DNA of 64,000 bases. Origin: Mycobacterium sp. GA-2829 (lineage in GTDB: Bacteria; Actinomycetota; Actinomycetes; Mycobacteriales; Mycobacteriaceae). Both the position numbers and the translations under genes were made by a program. This document shows positions 29,600 through 40,930 of this stretch, piece after piece. The DNA lies in assembly GCF_001499965.1 (NCBI RefSeq), contig NZ_LQIT01000001.1, positions 186,001-250,000 of the forward strand. Direction: 5' to 3'. The notes beneath the pieces were generated by a model. It was not told the DNA's origin. It ran no database searches and was given only the letters and a program-made list of their open reading frames with translations. Each line of letters starts with the position of its first letter. The first letter of the stretch is position 1.

Positions 29600-30336
29600 C
29601 ACCACGTTCACTGACAACGATTGTTGTCCCTGGAAAAGATTGTCCGACAGCTGAATTCACCTTTGCTTGCGCAAAGACAGTTTGCCTGTGTTCTTGCTGT
29701 GCCTGCCCCTTTCGGCCTTTGCTGGTGGCGCGAAACACATCACGATCGTTATTCGGGCTTCTGTTGCCATCGCACAGAAGTCCTGACTATTGCAATTATC
29801 AGCACACTCGGCCGACGCCACGGACACCTGTCTGATCGAAGTGATGTTGAGGTCGCAAAAAACCCCCTGTACTGCTGAAACAAGATCAGCAGCCGCCTCG
29901 AAAGCGCCGTGTGTATCCGCCGGGTCGGGCCGTAACTCGATTTACAGCAACATGCAGGAGACCTGCTAATTAGTTTGCTGAGTTCTTGCACAGCGAAAAA
30001 CCTGAGAGGAACCCAAGAAAGTGCCAAGATTGACATTAGAGTTAAAAATCACTGTAACTGCAGGTCAGAGGCCTGCAGAAGGATGAATCTGCGATCTTGT
30101 CCTTGCTCGTGTAACGTTTTGGCCGCGGACATAGATCTAGCAACAGCCGAGAGGGATTTGCTCGGTACTTGCACCGGAGTCGGCGCGAGCGGTTACGCTC
30201 CGACTCGGCGCCAAGAAGGCCAAAGAGATGCAGAGGGGAGCGGACGGAGCGCGCCGAAAAGTGCTGAATTTCCGAAACTAATCGATTTTCAATCCGTCTC
30301 GAACTCCGCATCCAGTTTTAGAAGAGGTTTGCACAC
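29600..30336. other. AT-rich non-coding region upstream of the PKS
   Basis: No convincing gene. GC is about 40% and 42% in two of the 60-base lines I counted (30001 and 29941), against clearly GC-rich flanks; the ORFs here are short, overlap in several frames and lack mycobacterial codon bias. It contains several perfect inverted repeats: GACAAC-GATT-GTTGTC (29613-29628), GCAGG-N3-CCTGC (29954-29966), CTGCAGG-N7-CCTGCAG (30058-30078), and a stem with a 4-nt bulge at 30177-30206. TTGACA (30030-30035) with TGTAAC 17 nt later is a possible promoter, giving a leader of about 270 nt. It is probably the control region of the locus, and such DNA is the usual target of the nucleoid protein Lsr2. Confidence 0.7.
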
Positions 30337-33300
30337 GTGGTCGATGCACCGGTCACTCCCATTGCCGTCATCGGAATGGCCTGCCGGCTGCCAGGGGGAA
30401 TCGACTCTCCCGAGCGGCTCTGGGAGGCGCTTCTGCGCGGCGACGATTTCGTCACCGAGGTGCCACTCGACCGGTGGGACGCCGAAGAGTATTACGACCC
30501 GGAGCCCGGCGTTCCGGGCCGGTCGGTGTCGAAGTGGGGCGCATTCCTCGACGACGTCGCGGGCTTCGACGCCGAGTTCTTCGGTATCAGCGAGCGTGAG
30601 GCGACGGCGATCGACCCCCAGCACCGGCTCCTCCTGGAGACCGCGTGGGAGGCCGTCGAACACGCGGGTATCGACCCCGCCGCCCTCCACGAGACTCTGA
30701 CCGGTGTCTTCATCGGTATGACGCACGGCGACTACCAGCTGGTCGCCGCCGACGCCAACGCGATCGAGGGCCCCTACGGCTTCACCGGCAACAACTACAG
30801 CATGGCCTCGGGCCGGATCTCCTACGCGATGGGGCTGCACGGCCCGTCCTTCACCGTCGACTCGGCCTGCTCGTCGAGCCTGCTGGCGATCCACATGGCC
30901 TGCCGCAGCCTGCACGACGGCGAGAGTGACATGGCGCTGGCCGGCGGTGTGTCGATCATGCTCGAACCGCGCAAGATGTCGTCGGGCTCCGCCCAGGGCA
31001 TGCTCTCGCCCACCGGCCACTGCCACGCGTTCGACGTCGGCGCCGACGGCTTCGTCTCCGGTGAGGCGTCGGTCGTGCTCATGTTCAAGCGGCTCGACGA
31101 CGCCCAGCGCGACGGCGACCGCATCCTGGCCGTCGTCAAGGGTTCGGCGGCCAACCAGGACGGCCACACCGTCAACATCGCCACCCCGTCGCGCACCGCG
31201 CAGGTCTCGGTCTACCGGTCGGCGCTCGCGGCGGCCGGGATGGATCCCGCGACCGTCGGCATGGTCGAGGCGCACGGCACCGGAACCCCGGTCGGCGATC
31301 CGATCGAGTACGCCGGCCTCGCCGAGGTGTACGGCACCGCCGCTCCGACCGCGCTCGGCGCGGTCAAGACCAACTTCGGCCACGGGCAGTCCGCCTCAGG
31401 CGCGATCGGCATGATGAAGGCGATCCTGTCGCTCCAGCACGCCACGGTGCCGCAGAACCTGCACTACACCCGCATGCCCGACGAGATGGCGCGGATCGAC
31501 ACCAACCTCTTCGTGCCGCAGGAGATCACCCCCTGGCCGCACGGCGACCGGCAGCCCCGGCGCGCCGCGGTGTCGGCCTACGGACTCTCCGGCACCAACG
31601 TGCACGCGGTGCTCGAGCAGGCGCCCGAGGCGCCCGCACCCGTCGTCGGTGAACCCACCACCAAGGCGATGCTGTTCCCGCTGTCGGCCACCTCGGCCGA
31701 AGAGCTGCGCCGCACCGCGGCCCGCCTCGCCGACTGGGTGGACGCCCAGTCGAACAGCGACCTGCGCGATCTGGCCTACACGCTGGCGCGCCGCCGCGGG
31801 CACCGACCGGTCCGCACCAGCGTCGCCGCCGCCACCCGCGAGGAGCTCATCAAGGCGCTGCGCGAGATCGCCGACGGTGAGACGCCCTACGAGCCCGCCG
31901 TCGCCAAGGGCGAACGCGGCCCGGTGTGGGTGTTCTCGGGTCAGGGTTCGCAGTGGGCGGCCATGGGCAAGGGTCTGCTCGCCACCGAACCGGTGTTCGC
32001 CGCCGCCGTGGCCGAACTCGAACCGCTGATCGCCCGCGAGTCGGGCTTCTCGGTCACCGAGGCGATGTCGGCCGCGGAGAAGGTCACCGGAATCGACCGG
32101 GTCCAGCCCACCGTCTTCGCCGTACAGGTCGCGCTCGCCGAGACCATGAAGTCCTACGGGGTCACCCCCGGTGCCGTCATCGGCCACTCCATGGGCGAGT
32201 CGGCCGCCGCGGTCGTCGCGGGCGGCCTGTCGCTGGAGGACGGCGCCAAGGTCATCTGCCGCCGCTCCAAGCTGATGGCGCGCATCGCCGGTTCCGGTGC
32301 GATGGCCTCGGTGGAGCTGCCCGCCCAGCAGGTGCTCTCGGAGCTCGCCGCGCGCGGCATCAGCGACGTGGTGCTCTCCGTGGTCGCCTCACCGCAGTCC
32401 ACCGTCGTCGGCGGGGCCAAAGAGGCCATCGCTGAACTCGTCGCCGAATGGGACAGCCGCGGGGTGATGGCCCGTGAGGTCGCGGTCGACGTGGCGTCGC
32501 ACTCGCCGCAGGTCGATCCGATTCTCGACGAGCTCACCGAGGTGCTCGAGGACATCGAGCCGATGGAACCGGAGATCCCGTACTACTCGGCCACGCTCTA
32601 CGACCCGCGCGATCCGGCCGAGTTCGACGCCTACTACTGGGTGGATAACCTGCGGCACGCCGTGCGGTTCTCCGCCGCCGTGCAGGCCGCGCTCGAGGAC
32701 GGGTTCCGCGTGTTCGGCGAGCTCGCCCCGCACCCGCTGCTGACCCACGCCGTCGACCAGACCGGACGCAGCCTCGACATGAGCTTCGCCGCGCTGGCCG
32801 CCATGCGGCGGGAGCAGGAGCTGCCCGACGGACTGCTCGGCTTCGTCGCCGACGTGCACAACTCCGGTGGCGCCGTGGACTTCGCGGTGATGTACCCGGA
32901 CGGCCGGCTGGTCGACGCACCGCTGCCGACGTGGACCCACACCCACCTGATGCTGACCCGCGACGGTCAGGAGCAGGCCCAGGGCGGTTCCACCGTGGCC
33001 GTGCACCCGCTGCTCGGGGCGCACGTGCGGCTGCCCGAGGAGCCGGAGCGCCACGTCTGGCAGGTCGACCTGGGTACCGGCACCCAGCCGTGGCTGGGCG
33101 ACCACCAGGTGCACAACGTCGCGGCGCTGCCCGGTGCGGCGTACTGCGAGATGGCGCTGGCCGCCTCGCGCGCGGTGTTCGGCGAGACCTCCGAGGTCCG
33201 CGACATCAGCTTCGAGGCCATGCTGCTGCTCGAGGAGCAGACGCCGGTCTCGTCGGTCGCCACCGTGAAGCGGCCCGGGGTCGCGGAGTTCGTCGTCGAG

Positions 33301-36300
33301 ACCTATGACGAGGGCGCCGAGGTGCGCCGCGCCGCCGCCGTCCTGCACGGTGACGACGCCGCCGAGGCACCCGCCGCCTACGACATCGACGAACTGCTGA
33401 CCGCCCACCCGGAGCGCCGCGAGGGCGCGGACCTGCAGAGCTGGTTCGCCGACCGCGGCATCGTCTACGGGCAGGCGTTCTCCGGCCTGGTCGCGGCGAA
33501 CACCCGCGACGACGGTGGGGACACCGTCCTGGCCGAGGTGGCGCTGCCCGGGTCGATCCGCTCTCAGCAGAGCGCCTACGGCATCCACCCGGCGCTGCTC
33601 GACGCCTGCTTCCAGGCCGTCGGCGCGCACGCCGCCCTGCAGGCGGATGCGAGCGGCACGCTGATGCTGCCGCTGGGGGTGCGCAGGCTCACCGCGCACG
33701 CCTCCACCCGCAACGCCCACTACTGCTACGTGACGGTGACCAACGTCAGCGCCGCCGCCGTCGAAGCCGACATCGAGGTGCTCGACGAGGACGGTGCGGT
33801 GCTGCTCACCGTCGCCGGGCTGCGGCTTGGCAGCGGCGCGACCGCGGGCGGCCAGCGGGAGCGGCTGCTGGGCGAGCGCCTGCTCACCATCGAATGGCGC
33901 GGCCAGGACCGGCCGGAGGCCGGTCACGACGACGCCGGACGCTGGCTCGTGATCGCGACCTCCGCCGACGCCGAGGATGAGGCGGTCCGCCTTGCCGACG
34001 CACTCACCGGTGCCGAGGCCCAGGTGACCACCACCGTGTGGCCGGCCGACGGCGCCGACGCTCAGGTCGCCGCGCAGGTGCGCGAACAGCTCACCGCCGA
34101 CCCCCACAGCGGTGTGCTCGTGGTGACCGCACCGGCCTTGGGCGAGCACGCCCCGGCCGCCGGTGCGGATTACGTGCGCCGACTCGTCCACATCGCACGC
34201 GAACTGCCCGAGATCCCCGGCGAACCGCCGCGGCTGTTCGTGGTGACCCGCAACGCGCAGACCGTGCTCGACGGCGACGTCGCCAACCTCGAGCAGGGTG
34301 GGCTGCGCGGGCTGATGCGGGTGCTGGCGATGGAGCATCCGGCACTGCAGCCGACGCAGATCGACCTCGACGCCGACACCGCCGCCGAGCATGTCGCCGC
34401 GCAGTTGCTGTCCGGGTCGGAGGAAGACGAAACTGCTTGGCGCGGCGGCGAATTCCACGTCGCCCGGCTGGCGGTCAGCCCGCTGCGCCCCGAGGAGCGG
34501 CGTACCACCGTCGTCGACCACGAGACCCAGGGCATGCGGCTGCAGATCCGCACGCCCGGTGACCTCGAGTCGCTCGAACTCGTCGCATTCGACCGGGTCG
34601 CACCGGGGCCGGGGGAGATCGAGGTCTCGGTGACCGCGTCGAACCTGAACTTCGCCGACGTTCTCGTCGCCTACGGGCGCTACCCGAGCTTCGAGGGCCG
34701 GCTGCCCAACCTGGGCGGCGACTTCGCCGGTGTGGTCACCGGCGTGGGTCCCGGGGTCACCGAACACCAGATCGGCGACCGCGTCGCGGGCATCTCGGCC
34801 AACGGCGCGTGGGCGACGTTCGTCACCTGCGACGCCAACCTCGCGGTCAAGCTGCCCGAGGGGCTGCCGGAGAAGCAGGCGGCCGCGGTGCCCAGTGCGC
34901 ACGCCACCGCCTGGTACAGCCTGCACGACCTGGCCCGTATCGGCGCCCGTGACAAGGTGCTGATCCACTCCGCGACCGGCGGTGTGGGACAGGCCGCGGT
35001 CGCGATCGCCAAGGCCGCCGGGGCGGAGATCTACGCCACCGCGGGCAGCCCGGATCGTCGGAAGATGCTGCGGGACATGGGGATCGAGCATGTCTATGAC
35101 TCCCGCAGCACGGCGTTCGCCGACGAGATCCGCCGTGACACCGACGGTTACGGCGTGGATATCGTGCTGAACTCGCTGCCGGGCGCCGCCCAGCGTGCGG
35201 GTCTGGAACTGCTGTCGTTCGGTGGCCGCTTCGTCGAGATCGGTAAGCGCGACATCTACGGCGACACCAAGATGGGCCTGTTCCCGTTCCGGCGCAACCT
35301 CGCGTTCTACGCGGTGGACCTCGCGCTGCTGACGCTGACGAACCCGAGCATCCTGCGCCGGCTGCTCGAGACGGTGTACCAGCAGATCGCCGACGGCGTG
35401 CTGCCGGTCCCGGAGACCACGCACTACCCGCTCGCCGACGGTGCCACCGCGATCCGCGTGATGGGCGCGGCCGGCCACACCGGCAAGCTCGTGCTCGACG
35501 TCCCGCACACCGGGCAGAGCACCGCGGTGGTCGCACCGGAGAACGCCGCGGTCCTGCGCGGCGACGGGGCCTACGTCGTCACCGGCGGTATGGGCGGGCT
35601 CGGCCTGTTCCTGGCCGAGAAGATGGCGGCGGCCGGTTGCGGCCGGATCGTGCTCAACGGCCGCTCGGCGCCCGGCGCCGAGGCGACCGCGGTGATCGAC
35701 CGCATCCGCGCCACGGGCACCGAGGTCGAGGTGACGCTCGGCGACATCGCCGACCCAGCCACCGCCGAGCGCCTGGTCGCCGCGGCGACCGCCACCGGAC
35801 TGCCGGTGCGCGGCGTGCTGCACGCCGCGGCCGTCGTGGAGGACGCGACGCTGCCCAACATCACCGATGAGCTCGTCGACCGTGACTGGGCGCCCAAGGT
35901 GCACGGTGCGTGGAACCTGCACGCCGCCACCGAGCGTCAGCCGCTCGACTGGTTCTGCTCGTTCTCCTCGGCCGCCGCGATGGTCGGTTCGCCCGGGCAG
36001 GGGGCCTACGCGGCCGCCAACAGCTGGCTCGACGCGTTCAGCCAGTGGCGGCGCGCCCAGGGGCTGCCCGCCTCGTCGATCGCGTGGGGCGCATGGGCGG
36101 AGATCGGCAAGGGTCAGGGGATGGCCGAGGACACCGCGATGGCGATCCTGCCGGACGACGGTGCCGACGCCTTCGACGCGCTGCTGCGCCACGACCGTGG
36201 CTACAGCGGTTACGCACCGGTCGCGGGTGCACCGTGGCTCACGGCGTTCGCCCAGACCAGCAAGTTCGCGGAGGCTTTCGCGTCCATCGGGCAGAGTGGC

Positions 36301-36597
36301 GCGGGCACCAGCGCGTTCCTGACCGAACTGTACGAACTCCCGCAGGAGGAGTGGCCGGGTCGGCTCCGCAAACTGGTCGCCGACCAGATCGGGCTGATCC
36401 TGCGCCGGTCGGTCGACGCGGACCGGCCGCTGTCGGAGTACGGTCTCGACTCGCTCGGGACGCTGGAGGTGCGGACCCGCATCGAGAACGAGACGGGTAT
36501 CCGCATCGGATCGACCGACATCACCACGGTCCGTGCGCTGGCTCAGCGTCTGGCCGACACGCTCGCCGGTGATGCGGCCACATCGAGTCCGTCGTGA
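30337..36597 (+). CDS. pks5: MAS/Pks5-type iterative polyketide synthase (KS-AT-DH-ER-KR-ACP)
   Basis: A 2086-residue fully reducing type I PKS. Domains in order: KS (residues ~7-430, Cys178 in DSACSSS), AT (~525-830, Ser618 in GHSMGES), DH (~890-1170, His923, Asp1089 in HPALLDAC), ER (~1400-1720, GGVGQAA near 1549), KR (~1745-1930, GGMGGLG) and ACP (Ser2039 in GLDSLG). VASH at 719-722 in the AT is the methylmalonyl-type selectivity motif. It should extend an acyl starter to methyl-branched fatty acids, as mycocerosic acid synthase and the LOS enzyme Pks5 do. The DH motif HxxxGxxxxP has Asn at the Gly position. GTG start with AGAGG 9 nt upstream. The symbol rests on architecture and on position between lipL and ileS. 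Confidence 0.88.
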   Translation: MVDAPVTPIAVIGMACRLPGGIDSPERLWEALLRGDDFVTEVPLDRWDAEEYYDPEPGVPGRSVSKWGAFLDDVAGFDAEFFGISEREATAIDPQHRLLLETAWEAVEHAGIDPAALHETLTGVFIGMTHGDYQLVAADANAIEGPYGFTGNNYSMASGRISYAMGLHGPSFTVDSACSSSLLAIHMACRSLHDGESDMALAGGVSIMLEPRKMSSGSAQGMLSPTGHCHAFDVGADGFVSGEASVVLMFKRLDDAQRDGDRILAVVKGSAANQDGHTVNIATPSRTAQVSVYRSALAAAGMDPATVGMVEAHGTGTPVGDPIEYAGLAEVYGTAAPTALGAVKTNFGHGQSASGAIGMMKAILSLQHATVPQNLHYTRMPDEMARIDTNLFVPQEITPWPHGDRQPRRAAVSAYGLSGTNVHAVLEQAPEAPAPVVGEPTTKAMLFPLSATSAEELRRTAARLADWVDAQSNSDLRDLAYTLARRRGHRPVRTSVAAATREELIKALREIADGETPYEPAVAKGERGPVWVFSGQGSQWAAMGKGLLATEPVFAAAVAELEPLIARESGFSVTEAMSAAEKVTGIDRVQPTVFAVQVALAETMKSYGVTPGAVIGHSMGESAAAVVAGGLSLEDGAKVICRRSKLMARIAGSGAMASVELPAQQVLSELAARGISDVVLSVVASPQSTVVGGAKEAIAELVAEWDSRGVMAREVAVDVASHSPQVDPILDELTEVLEDIEPMEPEIPYYSATLYDPRDPAEFDAYYWVDNLRHAVRFSAAVQAALEDGFRVFGELAPHPLLTHAVDQTGRSLDMSFAALAAMRREQELPDGLLGFVADVHNSGGAVDFAVMYPDGRLVDAPLPTWTHTHLMLTRDGQEQAQGGSTVAVHPLLGAHVRLPEEPERHVWQVDLGTGTQPWLGDHQVHNVAALPGAAYCEMALAASRAVFGETSEVRDISFEAMLLLEEQTPVSSVATVKRPGVAEFVVETYDEGAEVRRAAAVLHGDDAAEAPAAYDIDELLTAHPERREGADLQSWFADRGIVYGQAFSGLVAANTRDDGGDTVLAEVALPGSIRSQQSAYGIHPALLDACFQAVGAHAALQADASGTLMLPLGVRRLTAHASTRNAHYCYVTVTNVSAAAVEADIEVLDEDGAVLLTVAGLRLGSGATAGGQRERLLGERLLTIEWRGQDRPEAGHDDAGRWLVIATSADAEDEAVRLADALTGAEAQVTTTVWPADGADAQVAAQVREQLTADPHSGVLVVTAPALGEHAPAAGADYVRRLVHIARELPEIPGEPPRLFVVTRNAQTVLDGDVANLEQGGLRGLMRVLAMEHPALQPTQIDLDADTAAEHVAAQLLSGSEEDETAWRGGEFHVARLAVSPLRPEERRTTVVDHETQGMRLQIRTPGDLESLELVAFDRVAPGPGEIEVSVTASNLNFADVLVAYGRYPSFEGRLPNLGGDFAGVVTGVGPGVTEHQIGDRVAGISANGAWATFVTCDANLAVKLPEGLPEKQAAAVPSAHATAWYSLHDLARIGARDKVLIHSATGGVGQAAVAIAKAAGAEIYATAGSPDRRKMLRDMGIEHVYDSRSTAFADEIRRDTDGYGVDIVLNSLPGAAQRAGLELLSFGGRFVEIGKRDIYGDTKMGLFPFRRNLAFYAVDLALLTLTNPSILRRLLETVYQQIADGVLPVPETTHYPLADGATAIRVMGAAGHTGKLVLDVPHTGQSTAVVAPENAAVLRGDGAYVVTGGMGGLGLFLAEKMAAAGCGRIVLNGRSAPGAEATAVIDRIRATGTEVEVTLGDIADPATAERLVAAATATGLPVRGVLHAAAVVEDATLPNITDELVDRDWAPKVHGAWNLHAATERQPLDWFCSFSSAAAMVGSPGQGAYAAANSWLDAFSQWRRAQGLPASSIAWGAWAEIGKGQGMAEDTAMAILPDDGADAFDALLRHDRGYSGYAPVAGAPWLTAFAQTSKFAEAFASIGQSGAGTSAFLTELYELPQEEWPGRLRKLVADQIGLILRRSVDADRPLSEYGLDSLGTLEVRTRIENETGIRIGSTDITTVRALAQRLADTLAGDAATSSPS

Positions 36598-36658
36598 GGA
36601 CGGCACACATGGCGTCGACGAAGTCGCCCGGGAACACACATGAAGCACGGGAGGTCTG

Positions 36659-38119
36659 ATGGTTGCCATCAAAGCGATCCAGGACTGGATCGGCGCCCCG
36701 GGTGAGCTCGTATCCTGGGGTCCGTCGGCCACGTCGCTGGCCAAGATGGCGGATGCGCCGCGCAGCTCGGTGCCGGTGAGTTATCAACAGGAGCAACACA
36801 TCCGGAACTACCGGAAGCACGTGTTGCAGGGCACCGACATGGCGCGGCTCAACATCCCCGCCTGGGACATGCCCGGCCAGTGCGACGTCCGCGCGATGAC
36901 CCATGTCATCAACGCCTACATCCGCAGGCACGACACCTACCACAGCCGGTTCGAGATCACCGAGGCCGACGAGGTCGTCCGGCACACGATCGGTAACCCG
37001 CGCGACATCAAGTTCGTGCCGACCAAGCACGGCGAGATGACCGCCGACCAGTGGCGCGCGCATGTGCTGGCCACCCCGGATCCGTTGCAGTGGAACTGCT
37101 TCGGCTTCGGTGTGATCCAGCGTGCGGACCACTTCACCTTCTACATCAGCGTCGACCACGTGCACACCGACGCGATGTTCATGGGGCTCGTGCTCGTCGA
37201 GATCCACATGATGTACGCGACGCTCGTCGGCGGCGGTGCGCCGCTGAAACTGCCCGACGCGGGCAGCTACGACGACTACTGCGTGCGTCAGCGGCAGTAC
37301 ACCGACTCCCTGACGCTGGAGTCGCCGGAGGTCCAGGACTGGGTCCGGTTCGCCCAGAACAACGACGGCACGCTGCCGCATTTCCCGCTGCCGCTTGGTG
37401 ATCCGGCCGAACCGTGCTCGGGTGAACTGCTCACGGTGCGCCTGCTCGACAAGGCGCAGGCCGAGCGGTTCGAAGCGGCGTGCAACGCCGCCGACGCCCG
37501 GTTCATCGGCGGGGTGTTCGCCTGTGCGGCGCTGACCGATCATGCATTCACCGGTGCCGACGACTACTACATCATCACGCCGACCACCACCCGCCGCACT
37601 CCCGCGGAGTTCATGACCACGGGGTGGTTCACCGGACTGGTGCCGGTCACCGTCTCGGTGGACCGCAACAGTTTCGGCGACACCGCCCGGTCAGCGCAGA
37701 AGTCGTTCGACTCCGGTCTTGACCTCGCGCACGTGCCGTTCGAGCGGGTACTCGAACTCGCCGAGTCGGTGGGCGTGCGGCCCGCCGACCCCGGGGTGCC
37801 GATGGTGTCCTACCTCGACGCCGGGTTGCCGCCGCTGTCGCCGAGCGTCATCGCGCAGTGGGAGGGCATGAACGGCAAGGTCTACAGCGATGCCCGCGCC
37901 GCGTTCCAGGTCGGGATGTGGGTCAACCGCACCGAGCGCGAAACGACTGTCACCGTGGCCTTCCCGGACAACCCGACCGCCAGGGAGTCGGTGAACCGCT
38001 ACCTGCAGGTGATGATGTCGTGGTACCAGCGGGTGGCCGACGGTGACACAGGCGCTTTCGGTCGGCCCGGTGCCGGTGGGCGGCGTCGTGATGAATTGGT
38101 TCCCGTAGTCGGAGGTTGA
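36659..38119 (+). CDS. PapA-type polyketide-associated acyltransferase
   Basis: A 486-residue acyltransferase of the condensation-domain superfamily. The HxxxD motif is HVHTD (His167, Asp171). The N-terminal region LVSWGPSATSL is typical of mycobacterial PapA1/A2/A3/A4 proteins. It should move the polyketide acyl chain from the PKS, or from acyl-CoA, to a hydroxyl of the trehalose or glucose core. It lies 61 nt after the pks, with GGGAGG before its ATG. In Mtb, papA4 sits beside pks5 in the same way, so it is probably the PapA4 counterpart. Confidence 0.85.
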   Translation: MVAIKAIQDWIGAPGELVSWGPSATSLAKMADAPRSSVPVSYQQEQHIRNYRKHVLQGTDMARLNIPAWDMPGQCDVRAMTHVINAYIRRHDTYHSRFEITEADEVVRHTIGNPRDIKFVPTKHGEMTADQWRAHVLATPDPLQWNCFGFGVIQRADHFTFYISVDHVHTDAMFMGLVLVEIHMMYATLVGGGAPLKLPDAGSYDDYCVRQRQYTDSLTLESPEVQDWVRFAQNNDGTLPHFPLPLGDPAEPCSGELLTVRLLDKAQAERFEAACNAADARFIGGVFACAALTDHAFTGADDYYIITPTTTRRTPAEFMTTGWFTGLVPVTVSVDRNSFGDTARSAQKSFDSGLDLAHVPFERVLELAESVGVRPADPGVPMVSYLDAGLPPLSPSVIAQWEGMNGKVYSDARAAFQVGMWVNRTERETTVTVAFPDNPTARESVNRYLQVMMSWYQRVADGDTGAFGRPGAGGRRRDELVPVVGG

Positions 38120-38123
38120 GAAG

Positions 38124-39533
38124 TTGTCGACGCAGATCAGGCCTGCGCGGTTGCGATCGGGCAGGTCTTTTCGCGGTCTTGCGCCGAAAATCGAAGAGCG
38201 GCCGGGTGATCGGCTGTCATATCTGGACCAGGCGTTGTTCCTCGGCCTGCGGGCCACCGGACAGGCCGCGGTCATGCAGTGTGTGTGGGTCTACGAGCAC
38301 GCCGTGGATTTCGAGGGGTTGCGGCGTTTCCACCACAACTTCGGATACGGGCTCGCGGGACGGCGGATCGAACCGTCGCCGCTGCCGTTCGGCAGGCACC
38401 GCTGGGTGTCCTCGCTCGGTCCGCCCTCGAGCATGGACATCGAGCAGACCCCGCGTCCGCGTGCGGAACTGAGCGACTGGATCGATGAGCACGCCCAGTT
38501 GCCGGTCGACCCGCAGTGGGGCCCCGCCTGGCACATGGGTGTGCTGCCGATGACCGACGGTTCGACCGCAATCAGCCTGGTCGGCTCCCACTGCATCGGC
38601 GACGGCGGCGGGGCGCTGCTGACCGTGTTCAACGCCGTCACCGGCAACACCCCCGACCTCGGGTACCCGATGCCGGGGGAGCGCACCCGGATGCGCGGGC
38701 TGGCCGCCGACGCCCGCCAGACCGTGCGCGACGCACCGGAGATCGGCCGGACCCTGGTCGCGGCGGCCAAACTCGCCTACCGCAAGCGCAAGGACTTCAC
38801 CCGCTCGGGCAAGGACGCGGTCGAGACACCGCTGCGCGACGAACACGTCGTGGTGCCGTCGGTGACGTTGTTCGTCGACGGCGACGACTGGGACGCGCGG
38901 GCCGCGGCGCTGGGCGGCAACAGCTACTCGCTGCTGGCCGGGTTCGGTGCCACGCTGTCCGAACGGATGGGTCGCCAGCAGCCCGGTGACGGTTTCGTCC
39001 CCTTCATCATCCCGATCAACGACCGCACGCTCACCGACACCCGCGCCAATGCGGTGAAACTCGCCAACGCCCGGATCGATCCCCGCGGGGTGACCGAGGA
39101 CCTCGCGCCGGCGCGGGCGGCGATCAAGCAGGCGCTCAAGAAGATGCGCGAGGAGCCCGACGAGACGCTCGCGCTGCTGCCGCTCACCCCGTTCATCCCC
39201 AAACGCGCCGTGAAGTCGACAGCCGATGTGGCATTCGGCTTCTCGGACCTGCCGGTGTCGTGTTCGAATCTCGGCGATCTGCCGCCGGAGATCGGCCGCA
39301 TCGACGGATCCGACGCCGAATACGTGATCCTGCGCGGCGTGGACCAGTTCATCCCGCGCTCGGTGCTCGAGCAGCGCCGCGGGCTGCTGACCGTGATCGG
39401 CGCGCGGGTCCGCAACAAGATGATGGTCGCGGTGATCGCGTACCACCCGGGCGCCACGAACACCAAACCGCATCTGCGCGAACTGACCACCGCGGCGCTG
39501 GGCGACTTCGCCCTGACGCCCACGGTCATCTGA
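38124..39533 (+). CDS. WS/DGAT-like acyltransferase, tandem copy 1
   Basis: A 469-residue protein of the wax-ester-synthase/condensation-like acyltransferase superfamily. HCIGD in SHCIGDGGG is the HxxxD active site. Conserved blocks shared with the next gene include FGRHRWVS, RADLSDWIDE/RAELSDWIDE, NSYSLLAGF, DLPVSCSNLG and YHPGATNTK. It probably esterifies a second acyl group on the glycolipid. The start is TTG 38124, 4 nt after the papA stop, with GGAGG (38111-38115) 8 nt before it. Similar pairs occur beside pks5 in M. smegmatis, as I recall. Confidence 0.8.
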   Translation: MSTQIRPARLRSGRSFRGLAPKIEERPGDRLSYLDQALFLGLRATGQAAVMQCVWVYEHAVDFEGLRRFHHNFGYGLAGRRIEPSPLPFGRHRWVSSLGPPSSMDIEQTPRPRAELSDWIDEHAQLPVDPQWGPAWHMGVLPMTDGSTAISLVGSHCIGDGGGALLTVFNAVTGNTPDLGYPMPGERTRMRGLAADARQTVRDAPEIGRTLVAAAKLAYRKRKDFTRSGKDAVETPLRDEHVVVPSVTLFVDGDDWDARAAALGGNSYSLLAGFGATLSERMGRQQPGDGFVPFIIPINDRTLTDTRANAVKLANARIDPRGVTEDLAPARAAIKQALKKMREEPDETLALLPLTPFIPKRAVKSTADVAFGFSDLPVSCSNLGDLPPEIGRIDGSDAEYVILRGVDQFIPRSVLEQRRGLLTVIGARVRNKMMVAVIAYHPGATNTKPHLRELTTAALGDFALTPTVI

Positions 39534-39544
39534 GGGGGTTGTCG

Positions 39545-40930
39545 ATGGCGATCCAGATGCGCCCCGCGACGGCGACGGCGGGGCGGGGCGGCACCGGTGC
39601 GGTCTCCGACGACCACCTGGCCTACATCGACCAGGCGGCCTATCTGCAGCAGCGCGCCACCGGCGTCGGCAAGCTGGCGCAGGCGGTGTGGGTGTACGAG
39701 CACCCGGTGGACATGAACGCGCTCAACAGGTTTCACGCCAACCTCGACCACAGCCTGATCGGGCGCCGGGTCGAGACGTCGGTGCTGCCGTTCGGCCGCC
39801 ACCGGTGGGTGAGTGCCAAGGGTGCGCCGATCGCGGTGTCCGCGCCGCGGCCCCGCGCCGACCTCAGCGACTGGATCGACGAACGGTCGGCAGTGCCGAT
39901 CGACCCCGAGTTCGGCCCCAGTTGGCATCTGGGAGTGTTGCCCATGGATGACGGTTCGACCGCGATCAGCCTGGCGGCGTCGCACGTCGTCACCGACGGG
40001 ATCGGATTGCTGCGCTCGATCGCCGATGCCGCCGAGGGGCGCACCCGCCACCTCGGATACGCCCCTGCCCGTTCGCGTTCCGCGCTGACGGCGCTGCGCG
40101 CCGACCTGCGGCAGACCGCCAGGGACATGCCCGAAGTCGGGCGCACCGTGGCCGCGGCGGCCAGGCTGGCCTACCGGCGGCGCCACGAACTGCGGCAGCC
40201 CGGCGACAAGCGCGCGGCCGCGGCGACCGTCGCCGAGGGCGGGGAACCGGTGATCATCCCCGCGATCAACGCGTTCATCGACGCCAAGCACTGGGACGCC
40301 TGCGCCGAGATGCGTAACGGCACCACGTATTCGCTGCTCGCCGGGTTCGCGGCGCGGTTGGCCGAACGCACCGGAAGGCACCGCCCCGACGACGGTGCGG
40401 TATCGCTGTTGATCGCGATCAGCGAGCGCACGCCCGACGACACCCGCGCGAACGCGGTGGCCGTGACCAATGCGTGCGTCGATCCCGCGCGGGTGACCGT
40501 CGACCTGACGGAGAGCCGCACTGCGATCCGGCAGGCGATCACGACGCTGCGCGAAGTCCCCGACGAGACGTTCGCACTACTGCCGCTGAACCCGTTCGTG
40601 CCCAGGCGCGCGGTAAAGCGCGCCGCGGACATCATGTTCGGCGATCTGCCGGTGTCGTGTTCCAACCTCGGCGAGATCGACCCCGCGGTGGGGCGGCCCG
40701 ACGGTACCGACGCGGATTACTTCATGCTGCGCGGTGTCGACCAGAACCTCACCCGTGACCAGATCGAGCGCACCGGTGGGCAGCTTGTGGTGGTCAGTGT
40801 GCGGTTGGGCGACATGATCTCGCTCGGCATCGTGTCGTACCAGCCCGGCGGTGCCAACACCAAGCAGCACCTGCGGGACCTGACGACGCTGACGCTGGCC
40901 GAGTTCGACCTCTACGGCGAGATCGTCTGA
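39545..40930 (+). CDS. WS/DGAT-like acyltransferase, tandem copy 2
   Basis: A 461-residue paralog of the preceding protein, with collinear conserved blocks along its whole length. Its HxxxD is HVVTD in ASHVVTDGIG. The two diverge mainly at the N terminus and in the linker around residues 215-235, which suggests different acyl or acceptor preference. ATG 39545 is 11 nt after the upstream stop, preceded by GAGGGGG. Its last 19 bp overlap the end of the convergent glycosyltransferase gene. Confidence 0.8.
   Translation: MAIQMRPATATAGRGGTGAVSDDHLAYIDQAAYLQQRATGVGKLAQAVWVYEHPVDMNALNRFHANLDHSLIGRRVETSVLPFGRHRWVSAKGAPIAVSAPRPRADLSDWIDERSAVPIDPEFGPSWHLGVLPMDDGSTAISLAASHVVTDGIGLLRSIADAAEGRTRHLGYAPARSRSALTALRADLRQTARDMPEVGRTVAAAARLAYRRRHELRQPGDKRAAAATVAEGGEPVIIPAINAFIDAKHWDACAEMRNGTTYSLLAGFAARLAERTGRHRPDDGAVSLLIAISERTPDDTRANAVAVTNACVDPARVTVDLTESRTAIRQAITTLREVPDETFALLPLNPFVPRRAVKRAADIMFGDLPVSCSNLGEIDPAVGRPDGTDADYFMLRGVDQNLTRDQIERTGGQLVVVSVRLGDMISLGIVSYQPGGANTKQHLRDLTTLTLAEFDLYGEIV

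Noticed and set aside
29569..30339. Several short ORFs (60-95 codons) in the AT-rich region before the PKS
   Set aside because: They overlap in different frames, have cysteine-rich or random composition, no ribosome sites and no known domains; the region reads as non-coding.
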